This document shows, piece after piece, positions 1 to 6,716 of a stretch of 13,027 nt of DNA (position 1 is the stretch's first letter; every line of letters begins with the position of its first letter). The DNA is from Anaerolineae bacterium (lineage in GTDB: Bacteria > Chloroflexota > Anaerolineae > JAAYZQ01), in assembly GCA_016929795.1 (NCBI GenBank), contig JAFGIA010000326.1, positions 1-13,027 on the forward strand, in the 5' to 3' direction. The position numbers and the translations under genes are program-made. The notes beneath the pieces were generated by a model. It was not told the DNA's origin and did no database searches. It saw nothing but the letters and a program-made list of their open reading frames with translations.

Positions 1-237
1 ATCTCGCTCTGCCGGCCGCTGATCTGCGAGCCGGACTTGGCGAATCGATGGCGCGAGGGCAGAGGCAGCAGCACAGCCGCGTGCATTTCGTGCAACGCTT
101 GCCTGTACGACATGTACACGGGGCTGGAACGGGGCGAGCCGGGCGTAGTGACCTGCGTGAGAAAGCAAGACCCGGGGCGTGTCGGCGAGGCACAGCGTTG
201 GCTGAGGACGTTCGTACAGGAAAATGTTGTCGTCTGA
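1..237 (+). CDS. NADH:flavin oxidoreductase / old yellow enzyme family, C-terminal fragment
   Basis: The reading frame is open from the left edge to a TGA at 235-237, giving the last 78 residues of a protein that begins outside the window. The fragment starts ISLCRPLICEPDLANRW, which matches the end of the FMN-binding barrel of old yellow enzymes (usual form ISLSRPLIREPDLxNRW). Next comes a cysteine set at fragment residues 28, 31, 34 and 52 (ACISCNACL, then VVTC). This resembles the 4Fe-4S motif of trimethylamine dehydrogenase and 2,4-dienoyl-CoA reductase, but the last gap is longer. The protein ends 26 residues after the fourth Cys, so the FAD/NAD-binding half of the long members is absent. 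It would be a soluble, FMN-dependent reductase or dehydrogenase; the substrate cannot be told. It precedes the SDR gene by 137 nt and may or may not share its transcript. Confidence 0.8.
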   Translation: MSLCRPLICEPDLANRWREGRGSSTAACISCNACLYDMYTGLERGEPGVVTCVRKQDPGRVGEAQRWLRTFVQENVVV

Positions 238-270
238 CGGAGAGGATCTATTTCATGTGCCAATATGCCC

Positions 271-294
271 TGCCCCACATGCTCGCTCGGGGCA
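271..294. terminator. Weak hairpin after the flavin oxidoreductase gene, possible terminator
   Basis: TGCCCC at 271-276 pairs with GGGGCA at 289-294 around a 12-nt loop, 34 nt after the TGA. A pyrimidine-rich stretch (TTCGCATCTTTCTTCTCTCC) follows, but no clean T-run. It could separate the flavin enzyme from the SDR operon. The rest of the 238-374 spacer shows no convincing promoter. A TTGTCG/TATTTC pair at 227-254 exists but is poor. Confidence 0.25.
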
Positions 295-374
295 TTCGCA
301 TCTTTCTTCTCTCCGTGAAGCTACGTGTCTACTCTGTGTATCTCTGAAACCAATATCAAGCGCAAGGAGGCACG

Positions 375-1139
375 ATGGGTAGTCTTGAGGGAAAGGTAGC
401 ACTTGTCACCGGTGGCGCGTCGGGCATCGGCCAGGCGACGGCGCTCCTCTTTGCGCGTGAGGGCGCCGCGGTGGCGATCGCCGACCTGGACGGGGCAGGC
501 GCCCAAGCCGCCGCGCTCGAGATCGTCGCCGCGGGCGGCAGCGCGATCTCGATCCAGACCGACGTGAGCCAGGCCGACGACTGCGCGCGTGCCGTGCAGC
601 GGACGGTGGAGGCGTTCGGTGGCCTCGACATCCTCTTTAACAACGCCGGCATCATCCGCCGTGCGGATGTGGTGGATACCACAGAGGAGGAATGGGACCG
701 GGTGATGGCGGTCAATGTCAGGTCGGTCTTTTTGATGTCCAAGTACGCGGTGCCGATCATGGCCGCGCGCGGCGGGGGGGCTATCGTGAACACTGGTTCC
801 GGCTGGGGCCTCGTGGGCGGGCGCGACGCCGTGTCCTACTGCGCCTCCAAGGCGGCCGTGGTCAACATGACCCGCGCCATGGCCCTCGACCATGGCGGGC
901 AGGGCATCCGCGTCAACTGCGTCTGCCCCGGCGATACCGACACCGGCATGCTGCGCGCCGAGGCGCAGCAGGTCGGCGCCTCAGAGGAGGCCTTCCTGGC
1001 CGGTGCCGCCGACAGGCCGCTGGGCCGTATCGGCACCCCGGACGAGATCGCCCAGGCCGTCCTTTACCTGGTCAGCGATGCCTCCTCCTTCGTCACCGGT
1101 GCCGTGCTGGTCGTCGACGGCGGCGGCCTGGCAGGATAG
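375..1139 (+). CDS. SDR family NAD(P)-dependent oxidoreductase (first copy)
   Basis: A 254-residue classical short-chain dehydrogenase/reductase, the usual family length. Visible motifs are the cofactor glycine motif TGGASGIG (residues 12-19), Asp37 at the end of beta-2 (suggests NAD(H) over NADP), NNAG at 89-92, Asn114, the catalytic Ser142 and Y155xxxK159. PGDTDTGM follows at the usual PG position and the C-terminus ends VDGGGLAG, as in FabG-like enzymes. It is a cytosolic alcohol/ketone oxidoreductase; the substrate is not readable from sequence. The start is set by AAGGAGG at 364-370, four nt before the ATG. It ends with TAG and is followed after 5 nt by the epimerase-like gene, so the two form an operon. 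Confidence 0.93.
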   Translation: MGSLEGKVALVTGGASGIGQATALLFAREGAAVAIADLDGAGAQAAALEIVAAGGSAISIQTDVSQADDCARAVQRTVEAFGGLDILFNNAGIIRRADVVDTTEEEWDRVMAVNVRSVFLMSKYAVPIMAARGGGAIVNTGSGWGLVGGRDAVSYCASKAAVVNMTRAMALDHGGQGIRVNCVCPGDTDTGMLRAEAQQVGASEEAFLAGAADRPLGRIGTPDEIAQAVLYLVSDASSFVTGAVLVVDGGGLAG

Positions 1140-1144
1140 AACGG

Positions 1145-2110
1145 ATGAGAATTCTTGTCACCGGCGCAGCCGGTTTCATCGGATCGCACCTGGCGGAGCG
1201 GCTCGTGGCGCTCGGGCACGAGGTGCGCGGGATCGACTGCTTTACCGATTATTACAGCCGGGCACTCAAGGCGCTGAACGCGGAGGCGCTGCGACGACAG
1301 GGCGTCGACCTGATGGCCCTCGACCTGGCGGCAGACGATCTGGCGCCGGCCGTCGAGGGGGCCGAGTTCATCGTTCACCTCGCGGCGCAGCCCGGCATCT
1401 CGGCCACGACGGCCTTTGAGACCTACCTGCGCAACAACGTCCAGGCCACCCACCGCCTGCTGCTCGCCGCTCAGCAGTCGCCGGCGTTGCGCGGCTTTCT
1501 CAACATCTCGACCTCGTCCGTGTACGGTGCCGACGCGACGGGCGACGAGTCGACAGAGCCCCGCCCGACGTCCTACTATGGCGTCACCAAGCTGGCGGCC
1601 GAGCAGCTCGTCCTCGCACTCGCGCGCGACCGCGGCCTGCCGGCCTGCTCGCTGCGTCTCTTTTCGGTCTATGGCCCGCGCGAGCGCCCCGAAAAGCTCT
1701 ACCCGCGCCTGATCGCCGCTATCCTCGACGACAAAGAGTTTCCTCTCTTTGCGGGCAGCGAGTCGCACGTGCGCAGCTTTACCTACGTCGACGACGTCGT
1801 CGACGGCCTGGTGGCCGCCCTCGACCGCTTTGACGCCTGTGCCGGCCAGATCCTGAACATCGGCAGCGACCGCTCGATCACCACCGCCGAGGGCATCCGG
1901 ATTGTCGAGGACATCATCGGGGCACCCGCACGCATCGTCACCCGCCCGCGCCGCCCGGGAGATCAACTGCGCACGCACGCCAATATCGATAAAGCGCGCC
2001 GCCTGCTCGGCTACGAGCCGGCGACAATACCCGAGGTGGGGCTGGCGCGCGAGGTATCCTGGTACCGCGACCAGATTCACGGCAAGGTCGACCTGTGGGA
2101 AAAGCCATGA
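1145..2110 (+). CDS. NAD-dependent epimerase/dehydratase family protein
   Basis: A 321-residue extended-SDR protein. It has the N-terminal Rossmann motif GAAGFIG (residues 7-13), Asp31 after beta-2, HLAAQPG (78-84), the catalytic STSS at 122-125 and YGVTK (Y145, K149), then SVYGPRERPEK and the SFTYVDD segment near 211-217 typical of nucleotide-sugar epimerases. The nearest characterised relatives are UDP-glucose 4-epimerase and UDP-glucuronate epimerase. The exact sugar nucleotide cannot be called, and the catabolic neighbours leave open a non-sugar substrate. The ATG at 1145 begins with the canonical MRILVTG and sits 5 nt after the upstream SDR stop, with AGGA inside the end of that gene serving as ribosome site. 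An upstream extension of the frame overlaps the SDR gene and is not coding. Confidence 0.9.
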   Translation: MRILVTGAAGFIGSHLAERLVALGHEVRGIDCFTDYYSRALKALNAEALRRQGVDLMALDLAADDLAPAVEGAEFIVHLAAQPGISATTAFETYLRNNVQATHRLLLAAQQSPALRGFLNISTSSVYGADATGDESTEPRPTSYYGVTKLAAEQLVLALARDRGLPACSLRLFSVYGPRERPEKLYPRLIAAILDDKEFPLFAGSESHVRSFTYVDDVVDGLVAALDRFDACAGQILNIGSDRSITTAEGIRIVEDIIGAPARIVTRPRRPGDQLRTHANIDKARRLLGYEPATIPEVGLAREVSWYRDQIHGKVDLWEKP

Positions 2111-2208
2111 CGCCCCATCAGTGTGAGCGTTCGCGCGCGCGCCAGGCTCAAGTCGTCTATTTCTTCCGTCCGTGCTACTCTTTCGCCCTAAACCAGCACG
2201 GCCCGGAG

Positions 2209-2226
2209 GCCCGAGCAAGCTCGGGC
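2209..2226. promoter_or_regulatory. Short hairpin in the leader of the GNAT gene
   Basis: GCCCGAGC (2209-2216) pairs perfectly with GCTCGGGC (2219-2226) over a tiny AA loop; realistically it is a 7-bp stem with a 4-nt loop. It lies 10 nt before the Shine-Dalgarno AGGAGGAG (2236-2243) of the GNAT gene. No T-run follows, so it is more likely a leader or mRNA-end structure than an intrinsic terminator. The remainder of the 136-nt spacer (2111-2246) has an alternating CG stretch and no clear promoter. Confidence 0.35.
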
Positions 2227-2246
2227 TGGCGACGTAGGAGGAGAAA

Positions 2247-3356
2247 ATGATCCACGAGCTCGATCGAGCGGATTACGCCCAGGTGGCGCCCCTGTTTCAC
2301 GATCTCGAATTTCAACCCTTTTGCCTCGCCGTGCTCGCCGGGCTTCACCCGGGGCGCGTCTTTGTCGACGACCCTGGTCGCCCGGCGGCTGCCTTCCTCA
2401 GCCGCGAGGACCCCTGGTGCTACCTGGCCGGCGATCCCGGGCGCGACGCCTTTAACCGGGCCTTGAACGAAGCGATCTATGCTCACGACGTCGTTCCTGG
2501 CTATCTCACCAATCTCTTCCTCACCTGCGATCCGGGGGATTGGGATGGGCAGCTCCCTGCAGTGTTTGCACCGCGCGCGCCCGTCACCACCTCGCGGCGG
2601 CATTATGAGGCCAGTGACAACAGCGCGCTGCCCGCGCTCGTGCTGCCCGACGGATTTACCCTGCGCCCGATGGACGAGGCGCTGCGTGCCGACCCGCGCC
2701 TCGACGTGCCGCCCGAAGTGATCGAGAACCTGGACAAGTGGTCGGCGATGCCAGCCGGCCGGCTCCACGATTTCGGATTCGTCGCCGTTGACGAGCAGGC
2801 AGCCAAGATCGCCGCGTGGGCCACCGTCGACGCGATCGTCGATGGGATAGGGGATGCCGGCCTTTTTACCCAGGCTGAATACAGGCGGCGTGGACTCGCC
2901 GAGGCGGTCACCGCCGCCGCGCTGCGGCACGGGTTGGCCCATGGGATGCGCGCCATCCACTGGACCTGCACCCACCAGAACGCCGGCTCGATCCGCATTG
3001 CCGAAAAGCTTGGCCTGGTGCGACAGGCCGACTACCTCCTCCACTTTTTTGCCTTTGACGAGGCGGAGCACCTGACGACTGGCGCGTATTACCAGGTCGA
3101 AGCGGGACGTTACGCGGCGGCAGTGGCGGCACTGGAGAGGGCTTTGGCGCTGCGCGACGCGCACCCCTTCTACGTCTACCACGATGCCGCCCGCGCCTGG
3201 GCGGGGGTTGGCGACCATGCCCGTGCCTTTGCTCTCTTGCGCCGCGCGGTCGACGGGGGGTGGGAGGACGTCGACGAAACGCGCTCCAGCCCCGAGTTTG
3301 TGGGCTACCATGGGCTGCCCGAGTGGGAGGCGCTGATCGAGGCGATGAGAGAGTAG
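2247..3356 (+). CDS. GNAT family N-acetyltransferase with C-terminal TPR-like region
   Basis: A 369-residue protein in three parts. Residues 1 to about 115 form an N-terminal half without catalytic motifs, of the sort found in two-lobed GNAT proteins such as the PF12746/ZmaR-like type. Residues about 135-265 hold a GNAT domain with the acetyl-CoA-binding turn YRRRGLAEA at 212-220, followed by the N-Q/N-x-x-S-x-R-I-A-E-K-L-G signature of beta-5/alpha-4 (NAGSIRIAEKLGLV). Residues about 277-365 hold TPR-like helices (AYYQVEAGRYAAAVAALERAL; GVGDHARAFALLRRAVDGGW). Acetyl transfer from acetyl-CoA is expected; the acceptor is unknown. ZmaR-type relatives inactivate an aminopolyol antibiotic, so detoxification is possible. 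A strong ribosome site AGGAGGAG (2236-2243) supports the start. It ends in TAG, 60 nt before the racemase-family gene. Confidence 0.85.
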   Translation: MIHELDRADYAQVAPLFHDLEFQPFCLAVLAGLHPGRVFVDDPGRPAAAFLSREDPWCYLAGDPGRDAFNRALNEAIYAHDVVPGYLTNLFLTCDPGDWDGQLPAVFAPRAPVTTSRRHYEASDNSALPALVLPDGFTLRPMDEALRADPRLDVPPEVIENLDKWSAMPAGRLHDFGFVAVDEQAAKIAAWATVDAIVDGIGDAGLFTQAEYRRRGLAEAVTAAALRHGLAHGMRAIHWTCTHQNAGSIRIAEKLGLVRQADYLLHFFAFDEAEHLTTGAYYQVEAGRYAAAVAALERALALRDAHPFYVYHDAARAWAGVGDHARAFALLRRAVDGGWEDVDETRSSPEFVGYHGLPEWEALIEAMRE

Positions 3357-3416
3357 GAAATTTGGAAATGGGGGATTGGGTTCGTAGCGACGGCTTTGTA
3401 GAGTTGGGGGGTTGAA

Positions 3417-4454
3417 ATGCACGAGAGAATGAGAGCGTGGAGCCCGCCTGAGGGTTGGACCAGGATCACGACGATCGACATGCACACGGGGGGCGAGCCG
3501 TTTCGCGTCATCACCGGCGGCTATCCCGAGCTGCCTGGCGATACGGTCCTGGCGCGGCGGCGCCATGCCCGCGAGCACCTGGATCACCTGCGCACGGCGC
3601 TGATGTGGGAGCCGCGCGGGCACGCCGACATGTACGGCTGCCTCGTGACGCCGCCTGTCACACCGGGCGCCGATTTTGGCGTGCTGTTCATGCACAACGA
3701 AGGCTATAGCACGATGTGCGGGCACGGGATCATTGCCATCGCCAAGCTGGCCGTCGAGACGGGGCTGGTGACGGCGTGCGAGCCCGAGACCACCGTGCGC
3801 ATCGACAGCCCGGCCGGGCTGGTCACGGCCTACGCCCGGGTGCAGGGCGGGCAGGTGGAGAGTGTGCGCTTTCACAACGTGCCTTCCTTCGTCGTCGCCC
3901 TCGACGACGCGGTCGACGTGCCGGGCTTGGGCCGGGTACGTTATGACCTGGCGTTCGGCGGCGCCTTTTACGCCTATGTGCGGGCGGTTGACGTGGGCGT
4001 GACCTGTACACCTCGCGATTTCCGGGCGCTGATCGAAAAAGGCATCGCCATCAAGCACGCCGTCATCGCCAGCCGGCCGATCGTCCATCCCTTCGAGGAG
4101 GACCTGAGCCTGCTGTATGGCACGATTTTCGTCGAGTCGACGCGCGACGATGTGCACCACAGCCGCAACGTGTGCATCTTTGCCGACGGTGAGGTCGACC
4201 GCTGCCCGACAGGCACGGGCGTCAGCGGCCGGCTGTCCATCCACCACGCGCGCGGCGAGGTGGCTCTCGACGAGCCGATCGTCGTCGAGAGCATCCTGGG
4301 CACGGCGTTCACCGGGCGCATCGTCGAAACCACACGGTTCGGCCCCTACCCTGCGGTCATTCCAGAAGTCGAAGGCACCGCACACATCACCGGGCGGCAC
4401 GAGTTCTTGATCGACCCGGCGGATCCGCTGCGCGACGGATTTATTCTCAGATAG
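3417..4454 (+). CDS. Proline racemase superfamily; predicted trans-3-hydroxy-L-proline dehydratase
   Basis: A 345-residue protein of the proline racemase fold. The signature IDMHTGGEPFRV is at residues 20-31, the first active-site segment is STMCGHG with Cys101, and the second is DRCPTGTGVSGR at 261-272. In racemases and 4-hydroxyproline 2-epimerases the residue before GTG is the second catalytic Cys; here it is Thr265. From family knowledge (human L3HYPDH uses Cys104/Thr273), Cys/Thr enzymes dehydrate trans-3-hydroxy-L-proline to pyrroline-2-carboxylate (EC 4.2.1.77) and do not racemise. A Cys263 two positions earlier is not the catalytic site. The start is either this ATG or the in-frame ATG at 3429, which has a GAGAGA just before it. 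It is 9 nt before SDR 2, whose ribosome site overlaps this stop codon, so the two are co-transcribed. Confidence 0.88.
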   Translation: MHERMRAWSPPEGWTRITTIDMHTGGEPFRVITGGYPELPGDTVLARRRHAREHLDHLRTALMWEPRGHADMYGCLVTPPVTPGADFGVLFMHNEGYSTMCGHGIIAIAKLAVETGLVTACEPETTVRIDSPAGLVTAYARVQGGQVESVRFHNVPSFVVALDDAVDVPGLGRVRYDLAFGGAFYAYVRAVDVGVTCTPRDFRALIEKGIAIKHAVIASRPIVHPFEEDLSLLYGTIFVESTRDDVHHSRNVCIFADGEVDRCPTGTGVSGRLSIHHARGEVALDEPIVVESILGTAFTGRIVETTRFGPYPAVIPEVEGTAHITGRHEFLIDPADPLRDGFILR

Positions 4455-4463
4455 GAGCTTGCC

Positions 4464-5219
4464 ATGCACGGCCTGGCCAACAAACGAGTGCTCATCACCG
4501 GTGCTGCCGGTGGCATCGGGACGGCGACGGCGGCGCGGTTTCTGGAGGAGGGCGCGCGGGTGGTGGCGCTTGACAGGGATGCGCAGGCGCTGGAGCGGCT
4601 GATGGCCCACCTGCCGGGCCTTCACGGCGCACTCGTCGCCGACGTGTCGTGGCCCGGCGACGTGGCGCGTGTGTTTGCCGAGCTGGATCGACTGGTGGGT
4701 GGGCTCGACGTGCTGATCAACAACGCAGGCGTCAGCCTGCGCCACACCTTTGTCGACATAACGCCGGAGGCGTGGCGGCAGGTGATGGGCGTCAACCTCG
4801 ACGGCGTCTTTTACGTCGCCCAGGCGGCGGCGCGGCGGATGTTGGCCGCCGGCAGTGGCGTGATTCTCAACATGGGCTCGACCAACGGGATCATGGGCTA
4901 CCCCTACTATGCCGACTATAACGCATCCAAGGCGGGCGTGATCGAGCTGACGCGCTCGATGGCACTCGAGCTGGCGCCAGCCGTGCGCGTCAACGCCGTC
5001 TGTCCTGGCTGGATCTTGACGCCGATGCAGGAAGCCGAGTACACGCCCGAGATGCGCGCGGCGTTTGCAGACAAGGTGCCGCTGGCGCGCCTGGGCCGTC
5101 CCGAGGACGTCGCCGCCCTTTTTGCCTTTCTGGCGTCCGATGACGCAGCCTGGATCACAGGCCAGGCGTTCGTGATCGACGGCGGCGAGATCGCCGGCGG
5201 CCTGGCCAGCCAGCGATAA
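4464..5219 (+). CDS. SDR family NAD(P)-dependent oxidoreductase (second copy)
   Basis: A 251-residue classical SDR. It has TGAAGGIG at 12-19, Asp37 (NAD preference expected), NNAG at 86-89, Asn111, Ser139 in NMGSTNG, and Y152xxxK156 in DYNASKAG. It ends with the family-typical FVIDGGEIAGG. It is clearly a paralogue of the SDR at 375-1139, but the substrate-binding loop after the PG motif (CPGWILTPMQEAEY) differs, so a different substrate is likely. The ribosome site TAGGAG (4452-4457) overlaps the stop codon of the racemase-family gene, a sign of translational coupling. A reasonable inference is that it works on a product of that enzyme or of the same pathway, but nothing in the sequence fixes the substrate. 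Confidence 0.93.
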   Translation: MHGLANKRVLITGAAGGIGTATAARFLEEGARVVALDRDAQALERLMAHLPGLHGALVADVSWPGDVARVFAELDRLVGGLDVLINNAGVSLRHTFVDITPEAWRQVMGVNLDGVFYVAQAAARRMLAAGSGVILNMGSTNGIMGYPYYADYNASKAGVIELTRSMALELAPAVRVNAVCPGWILTPMQEAEYTPEMRAAFADKVPLARLGRPEDVAALFAFLASDDAAWITGQAFVIDGGEIAGGLASQR

Positions 5220-5236
5220 ACATTCAAGAGGAGATC

Positions 5237-6511
5237 ATGACCCTAAACGAACCCGCTGTTTTGGAGCTGCGCGCCGAATTCCCGGCGCTCCAACAGACGC
5301 ACCAGGGCCGCCCGCTCATCTTTTTCGACGGGCCCGGCGGCACCCAGGTGCACGGCTCGGTCCTCGACGCCATCCGCCGTTACCTGGTGGAGGCGAACAG
5401 CAACGCGCATGGCGAATTTCTCTACAGCCAGCGCACCGATGCGACGGTGGGCGCCGCGCGCGAGGCGCTGGCCGACCTGCTCAACGCCCCACGGGCTGAC
5501 GAGATCGTCTTTGGCCCAAACATGACCACACTGACCTTCCACGTCAGCCGCGCCATCGGCCGCACCCTGTCGGCGGGCGACGAGATCGTCGTCACGAATC
5601 TCGACCACGACGCCAACGTCGCGCCCTGGGTGGCCCTCGAAGAGAGGGGGGTGACGATCCGTCGCGTCGATTTCAACCCGGCTGACTGCACCCTCGACAT
5701 GGCCGGCCTGGAGGCGGCGATCAACCCCCGCACGCGCCTCGTGGCGCTTGGCTACGCGTCGAATGCCGTCGGTACGATCAACGACGTCGCCCGTGCCGCC
5801 GATCTGGCCCACGCCGCTGGCGCCTGGCTCTACGTCGACGCCGTCCACTATGCGCCGCACGGGCCGATCGATGTCCAGGCCCTTGGCTGCGATTTTCTCG
5901 TCTGCTCGATGTACAAGTTCTTTGGCCCACACGGAGGCGCCCTGTGGGGGCGCTACGAGCTACTCGATGCGCTGCGCGCCTACAAGGTGCGTCCCGCCGG
6001 CGATGATCCACCGGACAAGTTTGAGACGGGCACGCAGAGTTTCGAGGCGCTGGCCGGGGCCACGGCCGCGGTCGACTATCTCGCCTCCGTCGGGCGCCGG
6101 TTCGGGTCCGACTATGCCGTCGACTGGGCCGGCTTTGAGGGGCGCCGACGTGACCTGAAAGCGGGCCTGAGCGCTATCCGCGCCTACGAGCGCGACCTGG
6201 CAGAAAGACTGGTGTCGGGCCTGAATGCGATCCGCGGCCTGCGCATCTATGGCATCACCGACCCGGAGCGTTTCGACGAGCGCGTGCCGACGGTGTCGTT
6301 CACGGTGGACGGGTTGGCGGCGCCCGAGATCTCGCGCCGGCTCGGCGAGTCGAACCTCTTTGCGTGGGCCGGCCACTTTTACGCCCTGGCCGTTACCGAG
6401 CGGTTGGGGTTGGAAGGTCGCGGCGGCCTGCTGCGCGTCGGCCTGGCGCACTATAACACCGAGGATGAGGTGGATCTGCTGCTGGGGTTGTTGGATGACA
6501 TGCCGAGATAG
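5237..6511 (+). CDS. Class V aminotransferase-fold PLP enzyme, 'cysteine desulfurase-like' family
   Basis: A 424-residue fold-type I PLP enzyme of the SufS/CsdA-like branch. Visible features are FFDGPGGTQVH at 29-39, H124 in NLDHDAN, D201 and H204 in YVDAVHYAPHG, and the Schiff-base lysine K227 in CSMYKFFGPHGGALWG. At the position of the catalytic Cys in the SufS motif GHHCA, this protein reads GHFYA (residues 379-383), so Tyr382 replaces the persulfide-forming cysteine. It therefore should not be a cysteine desulfurase. It belongs to the aminotransferase V subgroup I know as the VC1184-like family, of unknown function. The start is supported by AAGAGGAG at 5226-5233. It is 17 nt after SDR 2 and closes the 2247-6511 gene group; the long structured spacer after it suggests the transcript ends there. 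Confidence 0.88.
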   Translation: MTLNEPAVLELRAEFPALQQTHQGRPLIFFDGPGGTQVHGSVLDAIRRYLVEANSNAHGEFLYSQRTDATVGAAREALADLLNAPRADEIVFGPNMTTLTFHVSRAIGRTLSAGDEIVVTNLDHDANVAPWVALEERGVTIRRVDFNPADCTLDMAGLEAAINPRTRLVALGYASNAVGTINDVARAADLAHAAGAWLYVDAVHYAPHGPIDVQALGCDFLVCSMYKFFGPHGGALWGRYELLDALRAYKVRPAGDDPPDKFETGTQSFEALAGATAAVDYLASVGRRFGSDYAVDWAGFEGRRRDLKAGLSAIRAYERDLAERLVSGLNAIRGLRIYGITDPERFDERVPTVSFTVDGLAAPEISRRLGESNLFAWAGHFYALAVTERLGLEGRGGLLRVGLAHYNTEDEVDLLLGLLDDMPR

Positions 6512-6538
6512 ATATTGGGGATTGGGCATTACTTGGGC

Positions 6539-6571
6539 GATGTAGGGCGGATTGCCAATCTGCCCTACATC
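6539..6571. repeat. Palindromic element, 15-bp stem with 3-nt loop (terminator-like or REP-like)
   Basis: GATGTAGGGCGGATT (6539-6553) pairs with AATCTGCCCTACATC (6557-6571) around GCC, with one G-U pair at 6549/6561 and the rest Watson-Crick. It begins 28 nt after the stop of the PLP gene. The core TGTAGGGCGG...CTGCCCTACA has the look of dispersed GTAGGGCGG-type palindromes seen in Chloroflexota intergenic DNA (from memory). No T-run follows. It may act as transcript end or mRNA stabiliser and be a mobile palindrome at the same time. Confidence 0.65.
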
Positions 6572-6580
6572 CCACCCTGG

Positions 6581-6620
6581 ATTATTGAGATGATACTGAG
6601 CAAGGTATCTGCTCAATAAT
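6581..6620. promoter_or_regulatory. Imperfect 40-nt inverted repeat upstream of the first MttB gene
   Basis: ATTATTGAG (6581-6589) pairs with CTCAATAAT (6612-6620). After a 2-nt mismatch, GATAC (6592-6596) pairs with GTATC (6605-6609), leaving the 8-nt loop TGAGCAAG. Its AT-rich arms contrast with the GC-rich surroundings, as expected of an operator or promoter-proximal site. An RNA structure is equally possible. Confidence 0.5.
6582..6604 (+). repeat. 23-bp direct repeat, copy 1
   Basis: Begins TTATTGAGATG and ends ACTGAGCAAG; identical to the copy at 6671-6693, 89 nt downstream (start to start). This copy is the left part of the hairpin at 6581-6620. It may be an operator half or one end of a duplicated leader segment. 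Confidence 0.8.
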
Positions 6621-6621
6621 C

Positions 6622-6664
6622 GGGGGTTGGGGTGTGTGCGGGCATCACACACACCCCAACTTCC
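6622..6664. terminator. Strong hairpin, 17-bp stem, followed by a pyrimidine tract
   Basis: GTTGGGGTGTGTG (6626-6638) is exactly complementary to CACACACCCCAAC (6648-6660). Two G-U and two G-C pairs extend the stem to 6622/6664, and the loop is CGGGCATCA. CCCTCTTTATT follows, a partial U-tract, so an intrinsic terminator or attenuator reading toward the MttB gene is plausible. It lies between the two copies of the 23-bp direct repeat. Confidence 0.5.
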
Positions 6665-6670
6665 CCCTCT

Positions 6671-6693
6671 TTATTGAGATGATACTGAGCAAG
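6671..6693 (+). repeat. 23-bp direct repeat, copy 2, next to the MttB start
   Basis: Exact second copy of the 6582-6604 repeat. It ends 23 nt before the ATG at 6717, just upstream of the ribosome site GAGGAGAAGGA (6703-6713). Unlike copy 1 it has no downstream inverted arm. Its position would suit a binding site that controls the MttB gene. Confidence 0.8.
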
Positions 6694-6716
6694 CATAGAT
6701 TAGAGGAGAAGGAACA

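Noticed and set aside
48..347. + strand ORF overlapping the left-edge flavin enzyme fragment in another frame
   Set aside because: The other frame matches the old yellow enzyme C-terminus up to the window edge; this one has no ribosome site or recognisable content.
1064..4745. Very long open frames on the - strand opposite the SDR, epimerase, GNAT and racemase genes
   Set aside because: They lie antisense to genes with full family motifs, have no family resemblance or ribosome sites, and are the expected result of high-GC third positions.
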